NCBI GenBank assembly: GCA_002379985.1 | Contig: DFVG01000030.1 | Location: forward strand, 64,129-128,128 | DNA length: 64,000 nt | Direction: 5' to 3' | DNA from: Flavobacteriaceae bacterium UBA4166 | Lineage (GTDB): Bacteria; Bacteroidota; Bacteroidia; Flavobacteriales; Flavobacteriaceae | Shown: piece by piece, positions 8,732 to 17,154 of the stretch | How the letters are laid out: each line of letters begins with the position of its first letter | How positions within the stretch are numbered: position 1 is the stretch's first letter | Program-made: the position numbers and the translations under genes | Notes under the pieces: model-generated | Databases searched by the model: none | Told to the model about the DNA's origin: nothing | The model's input: only the letters and a program-made list of their open reading frames with translations

Positions 8732-9481
8732 ATGCTACATATTAAAAACCTCCATGCCGGAGTCTCAAATAAAGATATTTTAAACGGAATCGATCTGGAT
8801 GTCAATCCTGGAGAGGTTCATGCCATCATGGGCCCAAACGGTTCAGGGAAAAGCACCTTGGCCTCTGTGATTGCCGGGAAAGAAGAATTTGAAGTTACCG
8901 AAGGAGACATCTCCTTTGAGGGAGAAGACATCACAGAACTAGACCCGGAGGAACGCGCCCATAAAGGATTGTTCCTTTCGTTTCAATATCCCGTGGAAAT
9001 TCCCGGGGTAACGGTGACCAACTTTATCAAAACTGCGATCAACGAAACACGAAAGGCACAAGGGTTGAAAGACATGCCCGCTGGTGAAATGTTGAAAAAA
9101 ATACGCGAGAAAGCAGATCTTCTGGAAATTGACCGGAAATTCCTTTCACGTTCTTTGAATGAAGGATTTAGTGGGGGTGAGAAAAAACGTAACGAGATCT
9201 TTCAAATGGCAATGATGGAACCAAAACTCGCCATCCTTGATGAGACCGATTCCGGACTCGACATTGATGCGCTTAAGGTGGTTGCCAACGGTGTCAATAA
9301 GTTAAAAAGCAAAGACAACGCAGTCGTTGTAATTACACACTATCAACGTTTGTTGGAATACATCGTCCCAGATTACGTGCATGTATTGATGGGTGGAAAA
9401 ATCGTAAAGTCGGGTGGTAAAGAGTTGGCCTATCAACTAGAAGAGAAAGGATACGACTGGATCAAAGAAGAGTTGGTATAA
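8732..9481 (+). CDS. sufC: Fe-S cluster assembly ATPase SufC
   Basis: SufC is the ABC-type ATPase of the SufBCD scaffold. Walker A is GPNGSGKST at 34-42, the signature is FSGGEKKR at 145-152, Walker B is LAILDE at about 166-171 with the family D-S-G-L-D that follows, and the switch His is in VITHYQR. Its length of 249 residues is normal. It starts 2 bases after the lipoprotein gene and precedes sufD by 24 bases. Confidence 0.97.
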   Translation: MLHIKNLHAGVSNKDILNGIDLDVNPGEVHAIMGPNGSGKSTLASVIAGKEEFEVTEGDISFEGEDITELDPEERAHKGLFLSFQYPVEIPGVTVTNFIKTAINETRKAQGLKDMPAGEMLKKIREKADLLEIDRKFLSRSLNEGFSGGEKKRNEIFQMAMMEPKLAILDETDSGLDIDALKVVANGVNKLKSKDNAVVVITHYQRLLEYIVPDYVHVLMGGKIVKSGGKELAYQLEEKGYDWIKEELV

Positions 9482-9505
9482 TTACCACACTCAAAAAAGA
9501 GCAAC

Positions 9506-10819
9506 ATGAGTTTAAAAGATAAATTATTATCCTCGTACTTGGCTTTTGAAGATCATTTGGAAGCAGATTCGCCTATTCATGATCTTCGAACCGATGCGAT
9601 CAAACAATTTCAGGAAGCCGGATTTCCTACGAAGAAAGAAGAGGCTTGGAAATACACTTCGTTATCGAAAGTATTAAAACAAGACTACAGCATCTTTCCT
9701 TCTCCAGAAAATAATCTGGAATTCAAGCAGGTCAAGAAATATTTCTTACATGATGTGGACACCTACAAGATCGTTTTTGTAGATGGGGTTTACAGCGCTT
9801 TCCTATCGGAAACTACCCATGATAAAGTAGATGTTTGTTTACTGTCTTCCGCGTTAAGCAAACCCAAATACAAGCCGGTCATTGAAGCTTATTTTAATAA
9901 GGCCGCAAAAAAGGATAGCCTTACTTCGTTAAATACAGCATTTGCGAAGGAAGGAGCGTACATCTATATTCCGAAGCATCGGGAAGTAGAAAAGCCTATT
10001 GAGATCATTAATTTCGCCACCGGTTCTGAGGCTGCCCTTATGGTACAGCCCCGCAATCTGGTCGTGGTTGGAGAAAATGCACATGTGCAAATTATCGAAC
10101 GCCACCAAAGCTTATCTTCCAATGCGGTATTGACCAATAGTGTTACTGAAATTTTTGCTGAAAAGCGCGCCATTGTTGATTATTATAAAATTCAAAATGA
10201 CGTTTCCACGGCATCTTTAATAGATTCTACCTACATCGCTCAAGAAACGCAAAGTCATTGTAAGGTTCACACCTTCTCGCTAGGCGGAAACATAACGCGC
10301 AATAATTTACAATTCATCCAAAATGGAGAACGTTGCGAATCTACGCTGAAAGGAATTACAATCTTGGAGAACAAACAGCATGTAGATCACAACACACTTG
10401 TACATCACACCCAACCGAATTGCGAAAGCCATCAGGATTACAAAGGAATCTATGCCGATACCTCAACAGGGGTGTTTAACGGAAAAGTATATGTGGATAA
10501 GATCGCACAAAAGATCGATGCCTTTCAGCAGAATAACAACATCTTGATCGATGACAAAGCAACCATCAATGCAAAACCGCAATTAGAGATTTTTGCCGAT
10601 GACGTAAAATGTTCGCACGGATGTACCATTGGACAATTAGATGAAGAGGCACTATTCTATTTACGTTCCAGAGGAATTGCCAAAAAGGAGGCACGTGCCT
10701 TATTGATGTATGCTTTTGCCAATAACGTCTTAGAAAGCGTGTCGATCCCTGAATTGAAAACACGCATCAACAAGCAAATTGCCGCAAAGATTGGTGTAAG
10801 CCTAGGGTTTCAGTTATAA
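9506..10819 (+). CDS. sufD: Fe-S cluster assembly protein SufD
   Basis: SufD pairs with SufB and SufC and helps supply iron to the nascent cluster. It is 437 residues with an N-terminal helical part and a C-terminal beta-helix. Conserved features include KKEEAWKYTSLSK near residue 42, VHHTQPNCESHQDYKG, and the late segment DDVKCSHGCTIGQLDEEALFYLRSRG (split here only for naming), which carries the conserved Cys-Ser-His and closes the SufB/SufD domain. It lies between sufC and sufS in the usual order. Confidence 0.96.
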   Translation: MSLKDKLLSSYLAFEDHLEADSPIHDLRTDAIKQFQEAGFPTKKEEAWKYTSLSKVLKQDYSIFPSPENNLEFKQVKKYFLHDVDTYKIVFVDGVYSAFLSETTHDKVDVCLLSSALSKPKYKPVIEAYFNKAAKKDSLTSLNTAFAKEGAYIYIPKHREVEKPIEIINFATGSEAALMVQPRNLVVVGENAHVQIIERHQSLSSNAVLTNSVTEIFAEKRAIVDYYKIQNDVSTASLIDSTYIAQETQSHCKVHTFSLGGNITRNNLQFIQNGERCESTLKGITILENKQHVDHNTLVHHTQPNCESHQDYKGIYADTSTGVFNGKVYVDKIAQKIDAFQQNNNILIDDKATINAKPQLEIFADDVKCSHGCTIGQLDEEALFYLRSRGIAKKEARALLMYAFANNVLESVSIPELKTRINKQIAAKIGVSLGFQL

Positions 10820-10836
10820 ACCGTAAAAAACAATCC

Positions 10837-12054
10837 ATGTCGTTTGATGTCGCTGCTATTCGAGCTGATTTTCCCATCCTCTCTCGTCAGGTTCACGGGA
10901 AGCCGTTAGTGTATTTAGATAATGCTGCCACATCGCAAAAGCCGCAGGCTGTTATTGATGCTATCGTAGATTACTACAGTAGGTATAATGCCAATATTCA
11001 TCGTGGGGTGCACACCTTATCTCAAGAAGCGACCGATGCCTATGAACAGGCGCGCATCAAAATTCAGAAGCACTTCAATATCAAGAAGAAACAGGAGGTC
11101 ATTTTCACTTCGGGTACTACGCATGGTATTAATCTAGTGGCGCAAGGGTTTTCAAACCTATTAACTTCGGAAGATGAAGTACTCGTCTCGGCCTTAGAAC
11201 ACCACAGCAATATTGTCCCTTGGCAAATGCTTTGTGAGCGCACTGGTGCTACGCTGAAGGTGCTACCGATGAATGCTGAAGGAACGCTCGCCATGGAAGA
11301 ACTGGAACATGTTCTTTCGGCTAAAACAAAATTGGTGTTTGTAAATCACATTTCAAACGCTTTAGGAACTATTAATCCTATAGAAACGCTCATTGAAAAA
11401 GCGCACGCTGTGGATGCTGCGGTTCTTGTAGATGGGGCCCAAGCCTGCTCGCACATCCAACCAGACTTAGATGCCTTAGATGTTGATTTCTACGTGACCT
11501 CTGCGCACAAAATGTGTGGTCCAACCGGCGTGGGCATTTTGTATGGTAAAGAAGAATGGCTTGAAAAACTTCCTCCGTACCAGGGTGGTGGTGAGATGAT
11601 CAGCGAAGTCACTTTTGAAAAAACAACCTACGCCGAGCTGCCCCATAAATTTGAAGCCGGAACTCCAAATATCGCAGGTGGTATTGCCTTTGGCGCCGCC
11701 ATCGACTATTTACAGCAAATAGGTTTTGACGCTATTGCAAATTATGAAGCCGATTTACTTGCGTATGCCACCGAAGAATTGTTAAAGATCGAAGGCATGA
11801 AGATCTATGGTACCGGACCTGATAAGACATCGGTTATTTCATTCAACGTAGGAGATATACATCCTTATGACATCGGAACCATTCTCGATAAATTGGGAAT
11901 TGCAGTGCGTACCGGGCATCATTGCGCACAGCCCGTAATGGCGTACTTTAATATTCCGGGAACCGTACGTGCATCTTTTGCTTTCTACAATACCAAAGAA
12001 GAGGTAGATGCCCTTGTGGTAGGCGTTCGAAAAGCGCAAATGATGCTTAGTTAA
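10837..12054 (+). CDS. sufS: Cysteine desulfurase SufS
   Basis: SufS is a PLP enzyme that takes sulfur from cysteine as a persulfide for Fe-S clusters. The PLP lysine is Lys225 in TSAHKMCGP. The active-site cysteine is Cys363 in RTGHHCAQP, the short-loop arrangement of group II desulfurases, which need SufE or SufU for activation. SufE is encoded two genes later. At 405 residues it is full length and follows sufD by 17 bases. Confidence 0.96.
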   Translation: MSFDVAAIRADFPILSRQVHGKPLVYLDNAATSQKPQAVIDAIVDYYSRYNANIHRGVHTLSQEATDAYEQARIKIQKHFNIKKKQEVIFTSGTTHGINLVAQGFSNLLTSEDEVLVSALEHHSNIVPWQMLCERTGATLKVLPMNAEGTLAMEELEHVLSAKTKLVFVNHISNALGTINPIETLIEKAHAVDAAVLVDGAQACSHIQPDLDALDVDFYVTSAHKMCGPTGVGILYGKEEWLEKLPPYQGGGEMISEVTFEKTTYAELPHKFEAGTPNIAGGIAFGAAIDYLQQIGFDAIANYEADLLAYATEELLKIEGMKIYGTGPDKTSVISFNVGDIHPYDIGTILDKLGIAVRTGHHCAQPVMAYFNIPGTVRASFAFYNTKEEVDALVVGVRKAQMMLS

Positions 12055-12123
12055 CAGAGTTTTATCAGAATTGCACAAAAGTTGTAGTATCTTCGATGTA
12101 TTAGTAATCATGAATTTAACGCC

Positions 12124-12561
12124 ATGAAAAAAGTAATTTTATTCTTTGTAAGCGCCTTCCTTTTTATAGGTTGTGATGAAACTAAAAAAGTGATCGATGC
12201 TGCCGGAAATGTACAACTTTCAGGAACGTACAATATTACAAGGATTAATGGAGCGTCCCTAAGTACTCCCACCAATTCCATGAACATCACCTTTGCTCCG
12301 TTAGACACATCGGTTCGCGGAAATACGGGATGCAACAGCTTCTTTGGAGAGTACACTTTAGACTTGTACTCGTTGTCTTTCGCTGATCTGGCCGTTACGG
12401 AAAAGGCTTGCGGTGACGGGATCATGAATGATGAAAATGCTTATTTGAATGCATTGCGACAAACGGGTTCTTATGCGCTTCAGGATAAGGTATTGACACT
12501 GTATTCCAAGAATGACAGAAGTGTTCTATTACAGGCGACGAAGCAAAATGCGAACGAATAA
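12124..12561 (+). CDS. META-domain lipoprotein (HslJ-like)
   Basis: This 145-residue protein has a lipobox with Cys17 (LFIGC) and a single META domain: SGTYNITRINGA, then G-N-T-G-C-N-S-F-F-G-x-Y and later an AVTEKAC segment. These motifs match the HslJ/META family of heat-shock or novobiocin-linked envelope proteins. The two Cys (TGCN and KAC) could form a disulfide. It lies between sufS and sufE, 6 bases before sufE. The 69-base gap before it contains TATCTTCG (12092-12099), a weak -7 match, so a secondary promoter is possible. Confidence 0.8.
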   Translation: MKKVILFFVSAFLFIGCDETKKVIDAAGNVQLSGTYNITRINGASLSTPTNSMNITFAPLDTSVRGNTGCNSFFGEYTLDLYSLSFADLAVTEKACGDGIMNDENAYLNALRQTGSYALQDKVLTLYSKNDRSVLLQATKQNANE

Positions 12562-12567
12562 CAAACT

Positions 12568-12993
12568 ATGAGTATTTCCGAAAGACAACAAGAAATTGTA
12601 GACGAGTTTAGCCTATTCGATGATTGGATGGATAAATACCAACACCTCATTGAAATGGGAAAAACATTGCCTTTGATTTCCCCTTCGGAAAAAACCGATG
12701 ATAAACTCATCAAAGGGTGTCAAAGCAAGGTTTGGTTGCATGCTCAGCTTACGGATAATGAAGTGGTCTTCACCGCCGATAGCGATGCCGTGATCACCAA
12801 AGGGATCATTGCTATTTTAATTCGTGTATTTTCAAAACAACCTCCGGAAGCAGTCGTAAAAGCGAAAACGGATTTTATAGACGAAATCGGACTCAAAGAA
12901 CATTTGTCTCCTACCCGTGCCAACGGATTGGTTTCCATGATCAAACAAATGAAGCTTTACGCCCTCGCATTTGAAACGCAACTTAATGAATAA
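12568..12993 (+). CDS. sufE: Sulfur acceptor protein SufE
   Basis: SufE accepts the persulfide sulfur from SufS and passes it to SufB. Its catalytic cysteine is Cys51 in LIKGCQSKVW, the standard family motif. The 141-residue length and the LSPTRANGL segment near residue 112 fit. It follows the META lipoprotein by 6 bases and precedes the DUF59 gene by 8. Confidence 0.95.
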   Translation: MSISERQQEIVDEFSLFDDWMDKYQHLIEMGKTLPLISPSEKTDDKLIKGCQSKVWLHAQLTDNEVVFTADSDAVITKGIIAILIRVFSKQPPEAVVKAKTDFIDEIGLKEHLSPTRANGLVSMIKQMKLYALAFETQLNE

Positions 12994-13001
12994 TTACTCT
13001 T

Positions 13002-13334
13002 ATGAGCGATACAACAGTAGAAATAGATACCCAAGAACTAGGTGAAAAGATCGTAAAAGTATTGAAGACTATTTACGACCCTGAAATACCTGTGGATATT
13101 TATGAACTCGGTCTCATTTATGATGTACTGGTCAATGAAGATCAGGAAGTAAAAATCTTAATGACACTTACCACGCCAAACTGTCCCGTGGCCGAAAGTC
13201 TTCCCGCAGAAGTAGAAGATAAAGTGAAAAGTATTAAAATGGTGAAAGATGCCGAAGTAGAGATTACCTTCGATCCCCCATGGAGTCAGGATTTGATGAG
13301 TGAAGAGGCTAAACTAGAACTCGGAATGCTATAA
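13002..13334 (+). CDS. MIP18/DUF59 family SUF-associated protein (SufT-like)
   Basis: This is a 110-residue DUF59 protein with the family motifs DPEIPVDIYELGLIYDV and TLTTPNCPVAESLP; the Cys in the second motif is conserved. Members act late in Fe-S maturation (SufT, Cia2/MIP18, PaaD). Placement after sufE argues for a role in SUF-dependent cluster delivery. Its stop overlaps the next start by one base (13334), so translation is coupled. Confidence 0.9.
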   Translation: MSDTTVEIDTQELGEKIVKVLKTIYDPEIPVDIYELGLIYDVLVNEDQEVKILMTLTTPNCPVAESLPAEVEDKVKSIKMVKDAEVEITFDPPWSQDLMSEEAKLELGML

Positions 13335-13840
13335 TGGAAGGAGAAATTATCAATCGCGTCGCGAATAGCAAATTGGTAACCTTTAATCTGGAAGATTTCT
13401 ATCCGGAAGGCCCGAGAACCCTTCTAGACATTTCTCCATGGCTGTTGGAGGGCATTGTATTACAGGAAAAAGCCTTCCGACAGACCCTCAAAGAACACGA
13501 TTGGTCACAATATGAAGGACATTACGTAGCGGTACATTGTACTACCGATGCGATCGTGCCTGCTTGGGCCTATATGCTCATCGCCACCTACCTTCAACCG
13601 TATGCTACAAAAACGGTCATTGGTACGTTGGAAACCTTAGAAACAACCTTATATGCCAGTTTGATCGAGCATATGGATGTTTCTGATTTCAAAGACAAGC
13701 CCGTTATCATCAAAGGGTGTGCGCACAAACCGGTTCCGGAGAATGCTTACTTATGGATTGCTCAGAAAATTCAGACCGTTGCCAAAAGCGTTATGTATGG
13801 GGAAGCCTGTTCGTCTGTTCCTCTTTTCAAAAAAAAGTAA
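13334..13840 (+). CDS. DUF2480 family protein, last gene of the suf operon
   Basis: The family is conserved in Bacteroidota but has no known function. The 168-residue protein is soluble and has no signal peptide. It has three notable cysteines with neighbouring His: VHC69, GC129-A-H131 and EAC159-S-S. Three cysteines plus His could bind a metal or a cluster, but this is inference. Translational coupling to the DUF59 gene (1-base overlap) ties it to Fe-S assembly. Confidence 0.85.
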   Translation: MEGEIINRVANSKLVTFNLEDFYPEGPRTLLDISPWLLEGIVLQEKAFRQTLKEHDWSQYEGHYVAVHCTTDAIVPAWAYMLIATYLQPYATKTVIGTLETLETTLYASLIEHMDVSDFKDKPVIIKGCAHKPVPENAYLWIAQKIQTVAKSVMYGEACSSVPLFKKK

Positions 13841-13879
13841 AAACCTACCTCAACGTTTACTTAATTTAAAATAGTACCC

Positions 13880-13887
13880 TAACTTTG
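13880..13887 (+). promoter_or_regulatory. -7 promoter element of the DUF3078 gene
   Basis: TAACTTTG is a perfect TAnnTTTG, 24 bases before the ATG at 13912. It overlaps an upstream in-frame start at 13885, which argues against that start. Confidence 0.55.
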
Positions 13888-13911
13888 CGGTACAAACCAA
13901 AACACAATCTC

Positions 13912-14832
13912 ATGAAAAAAATGCTATTCGTAGCAGTGTTGTTTACTGCTTCTTTTGCTTGGGCTCAAGAGGAAGGAACCGAAGACGATACCCCTAAAGA
14001 CGGGTGGACAAAATCCGGAAACATCGGACTAATTTTTAACCAAGCTGCCTTTAATGCTGAATGGCAAGGTGGAGGTACGTCAAACTATGCGGCGAACGCT
14101 ACACTTACCTACGATTTCAATTATCGCCAAGGAAAATTGACGTGGGATAACAGAATTCTAGCCGACTACGGAATTACAAAGATTAAGGATGAAGAGTTCA
14201 GCAGAAAAACAAACGACCGCTTAGAACTCAATTCCATCATTGGGCGCCAGATCAATGAAACAAATTGGTATTACTCGTTTTTTATGAATTTCAGAACGCA
14301 GTTCGCCAAAGGATATGAATTTGGTGAGGATGCTGAAGGTAATGATATTCGTACAGAAACAACTCGTTTTATGTCTCCTGGATATTTACAATTTGGTCCC
14401 GGTATGCTGTGGAAGAAAAACGATAATCTAAAGGTAAACCTGGCGCCGGCAACTGCGCGATTTATTTTTGTGAACAGCAAATTCACCGACGTTGGCACAG
14501 ACCCGGCGGCGATTATGGCTTTCAATGATGCGGGGGGATATTTTGGCGTGGAAGCCAATGAAACGAGCAGATTCGAATTTGGAGCTTCGTTAAATGCCTA
14601 CGCGAAATTTGCCATCATGGAAAATATTACACTAGAGAATCTTTTACTTCTGTATTCAAATTACTTAGAAGATCCGCAGAATGTTGATATTGACTACACC
14701 CTAAATCTAGTTATGAAAGTAAACGAATGGATCAACGCCACCGCTACTTTTCAAGCTATTTATGATGACAATGCCATTCAAGGATTTCAGATTAGAGAAA
14801 CCTTGGGTATTGGGGTAGGATATCAATTCTAA
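13912..14832 (+). CDS. DUF3078 outer-membrane barrel protein
   Basis: A signal peptide (cleaved after AWAQ) is followed by an acidic linker and a DUF3078 domain opening GWTKSGNIGLIFNQAAFN and ending in the aromatic C-terminal strand GVGYQF. Alternating beta strands and a terminal Phe indicate an outer-membrane beta-barrel. The start at 13912 puts a Lys-rich n-region directly before the hydrophobic core; the in-frame codon at 13885 lies within the promoter. The function of DUF3078 proteins is unknown. A strong terminator follows. Confidence 0.88.
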   Translation: MKKMLFVAVLFTASFAWAQEEGTEDDTPKDGWTKSGNIGLIFNQAAFNAEWQGGGTSNYAANATLTYDFNYRQGKLTWDNRILADYGITKIKDEEFSRKTNDRLELNSIIGRQINETNWYYSFFMNFRTQFAKGYEFGEDAEGNDIRTETTRFMSPGYLQFGPGMLWKKNDNLKVNLAPATARFIFVNSKFTDVGTDPAAIMAFNDAGGYFGVEANETSRFEFGASLNAYAKFAIMENITLENLLLLYSNYLEDPQNVDIDYTLNLVMKVNEWINATATFQAIYDDNAIQGFQIRETLGIGVGYQF

Positions 14833-14853
14833 GACAACGTATAATTTATCCAT

Positions 14854-14885
14854 AAAAAAGCCCGCGTACATTGCGGGCTTTTTTT
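14854..14885. terminator. Bidirectional intrinsic terminator
   Basis: GCCCGC at 14860-14865 pairs with GCGGGC at 14873-14878, flanked by an A-tract and a T-tract. It serves the DUF3078 gene and the converging hflX. Confidence 0.85.
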
Positions 14886-16110
14886 ATGGATTCTTTTTTT
14901 CTCCGGTTTCAGAATATTCGGGATATAAGAAATTATTGTAGGGAAAACGAGTGATATGGATCTCCCGCACTTTTTCATAAACGATCTCGCGAAACGCATC
15001 CCAGTTTTCTTTATTTAAGGCGGAAATAAATATGGCATCTGCGTTCTCGCGATGCATCCAAGTTCGTTTCCAGTCGTCTAGACTGTAATGAGCAGTTGTC
15101 TTTTCGGTAACAAGATCATCTTCAGCAATAGTTTCCGCTTGGTACGCATCAATTTTATTGAATACCATTAGAGTAGGTTTATCGGCGCTTTCAATTTCAT
15201 CTAAAATCTTGTTGACGGAAGCAATATGATCTTCAAAAGAAGGGTGTGAAATATCTACCACATGTAATAACAGATCAGCTTCACGAACTTCATCAAGCGT
15301 GCTCTTGAACGATTCTACTAACTGCGTTGGCAGTTTCCTGATGAATCCTACCGTATCCGAAAGTAAAAACGGTAAATTTCCAATAACCACTTTTCGGACG
15401 GTGGTGTCCAGCGTTGCAAATAATTTATTCTCTGCAAAGACGTCACTTTTGCTAAGCACATTCATCAATGTAGATTTCCCCACATTGGTATACCCTACCA
15501 ACGCAACGCGTATCAATGATCCACGGTTGCCGCGCTGTACTTCCATTTGCTTATCGATCTTTTCGATCTTCTTCTTCAATAACGCAATGCGATCGCGCAC
15601 GATCCGTCTATCGGTTTCGATCTCGGTTTCCCCGGGACCACGCATTCCAATACCACCACGCTGCCGCTCTAAGTGCGTCCACATTCCCGCTAAACGCGGC
15701 AATAAGTATTCGTACTGTGCTAACTCTACTTGCGTACGAGCATAGCTTGTTTGCGCCCGCTGTGCAAAAATATCTAGGATCAAATTGGTTCGGTCGATCA
15801 CTTTACACCGCAGGATCTTTTCAATATTCTTTTGCTGGGCCGGCGACAATTCATCATCAAAAATAGCCGTGCCCACATCATTCTCGTTTACAAATTCTGC
15901 TACCTCTTTCATCTTTCCACTCCCTATAAAGGTTTTGGGATTGGGCATCTCTCGTTTTTGAACGAAACGCTGTAACACTTCTCCTCCGGCTGTATACGCT
16001 AAGAACTCAAGTTCATCTAAATATTCTTTCGACTTCTCTTCGTCTTGTTGTTGCGTGATCAGGCCAATAAGGACTGTTTTTTCGTATTCTATGTCGGTTT
16101 TCTCTAGCAT
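14884..16110 (-). CDS. hflX: Ribosome-associated GTPase HflX
   Basis: HflX splits stalled ribosomes under stress. The N-terminal HflX domain carries FIGSGKMKE and the DELSPAQQ motif. It is followed by a coiled linker with GMRGPGETEIE and the G domain: VALVGYTNVGKSTL (G1), DTVGF (G3) and NKID (G4). The start chosen at 16110 (MLEKTD) lies downstream of a perfect promoter element at 16127-16134; the longer frame from 16137 begins upstream of it. The protein is then 408 residues, with a short C-terminal extension. Confidence 0.95.
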   Translation of the reverse strand: MLEKTDIEYEKTVLIGLITQQQDEEKSKEYLDELEFLAYTAGGEVLQRFVQKREMPNPKTFIGSGKMKEVAEFVNENDVGTAIFDDELSPAQQKNIEKILRCKVIDRTNLILDIFAQRAQTSYARTQVELAQYEYLLPRLAGMWTHLERQRGGIGMRGPGETEIETDRRIVRDRIALLKKKIEKIDKQMEVQRGNRGSLIRVALVGYTNVGKSTLMNVLSKSDVFAENKLFATLDTTVRKVVIGNLPFLLSDTVGFIRKLPTQLVESFKSTLDEVREADLLLHVVDISHPSFEDHIASVNKILDEIESADKPTLMVFNKIDAYQAETIAEDDLVTEKTTAHYSLDDWKRTWMHRENADAIFISALNKENWDAFREIVYEKVREIHITRFPYNNFLYPEYSETGEKKNP

Positions 16111-16126
16111 ATAATTTTTCCTATCA

Positions 16127-16134
16127 CAAAGATA
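16127..16134 (-). promoter_or_regulatory. -7 promoter element of hflX
   Basis: TATCTTTG on the minus strand, 16 bases before the hflX ATG at 16110. Confidence 0.55.
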
Positions 16135-16183
16135 CAAAAGGTTTGTCAGGGAAATTTGTATTTTACCGCTTCATACCCTGTTT

Positions 16184-17134
16184 ATGGCATTCAAGGATCA
16201 TTCTATATACACTATTGCTTTTTATAATTTGGAAAACTTGTTCGATACTGAAGATGATCCGCTTACCCTTGACGACGATTTTACCGTCAATGCTCCCCGT
16301 CAATGGAATGCAAAACGCTTTCAGAAAAAAATAAAAAAATTGGGACGGGTGATCTCGCAAATTGGGTATAACGACATCCAACATCCACCGGCCATTGTTG
16401 GGATCGCAGAAGTTGAAAACGAAACCGTAGTAAAAGCGCTCGTCGATTCTAAATTTCTAAAAGATAAAGGCTATCAATACGTTCATTTTGATTCTAGCGA
16501 TGAACGTGGAATTGACACAGCCTTGCTCTACAGAAGCGATTACGTTACAATACTAGAGGCAAATACGCATACGCTTTATCTAGAGAATGCACCGGGAGTT
16601 AGAGATTATACGCGCGATATTTTACATATACGAGGAACCTTACAAGGTCAAGAAGTTCATATTTTAGTAAACCATTGGCCTTCCAGAAGACAGGGTGCAG
16701 AGGAAACGGCCTACAAACGAATTGCAGCTGCACAAAAGAACCTAGAGATTGTTCACAACATCGCTGAGGATAATCCAAAGGCTAAATGTATAATCATGGG
16801 GGATTTTAATGATGACCCTCATAGTGAAAGTCTTACCACGTTATCGAAAAACGGCTTTTTCAACCCTATGGAGACATTACTTACCCAACAACAAGGCAGT
16901 TCAACTCATAGAGGCGCTTGGAATTTATTTGATCAGATCCTCATTTCCTATAATTTCTTACAAGGTCACGAAAACACGTTTCGGTTTGATCAAGCCAAGA
17001 TCTTTAACCCTAAAAAACTTCAGGAGTATAAAGGAAAGTATAAAGGCTCACCGTTTCGTACCTATGCGGGCACTAAGTATCTTGGAGGAATGAGTGATCA
17101 TTTTCCGGTGTATGCTTTGTTTTCCATCAAATGA
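16184..17134 (+). CDS. Endonuclease/exonuclease/phosphatase (EEP) family protein, cytoplasmic
   Basis: This 316-residue protein is a metal-dependent phosphohydrolase of the EEP fold. The catalytic residues are visible: Asn15 in FYNLENLF, Glu76 in GIAEVEN, NHWPSR at 163-168, GDFND at 206-210 and a terminal SDHFP. It has no signal peptide. It is a close paralogue of the secreted EEP protein at 22569, sharing the opening motif and much of the first 120 residues. It may act on nucleic acid or a phosphoester inside the cell; the substrate is not predictable. PorP/SprF follows 20 bases later. Confidence 0.88.
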   Translation: MAFKDHSIYTIAFYNLENLFDTEDDPLTLDDDFTVNAPRQWNAKRFQKKIKKLGRVISQIGYNDIQHPPAIVGIAEVENETVVKALVDSKFLKDKGYQYVHFDSSDERGIDTALLYRSDYVTILEANTHTLYLENAPGVRDYTRDILHIRGTLQGQEVHILVNHWPSRRQGAEETAYKRIAAAQKNLEIVHNIAEDNPKAKCIIMGDFNDDPHSESLTTLSKNGFFNPMETLLTQQQGSSTHRGAWNLFDQILISYNFLQGHENTFRFDQAKIFNPKKLQEYKGKYKGSPFRTYAGTKYLGGMSDHFPVYALFSIK

Positions 17135-17154
17135 ATTCATAGATTGCTTGACCG

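Noticed and set aside
16111..16137. Earlier start for HflX at 16137
   Set aside because: The promoter element at 16127-16134 lies inside this extension, and the extra residues match nothing in the family.
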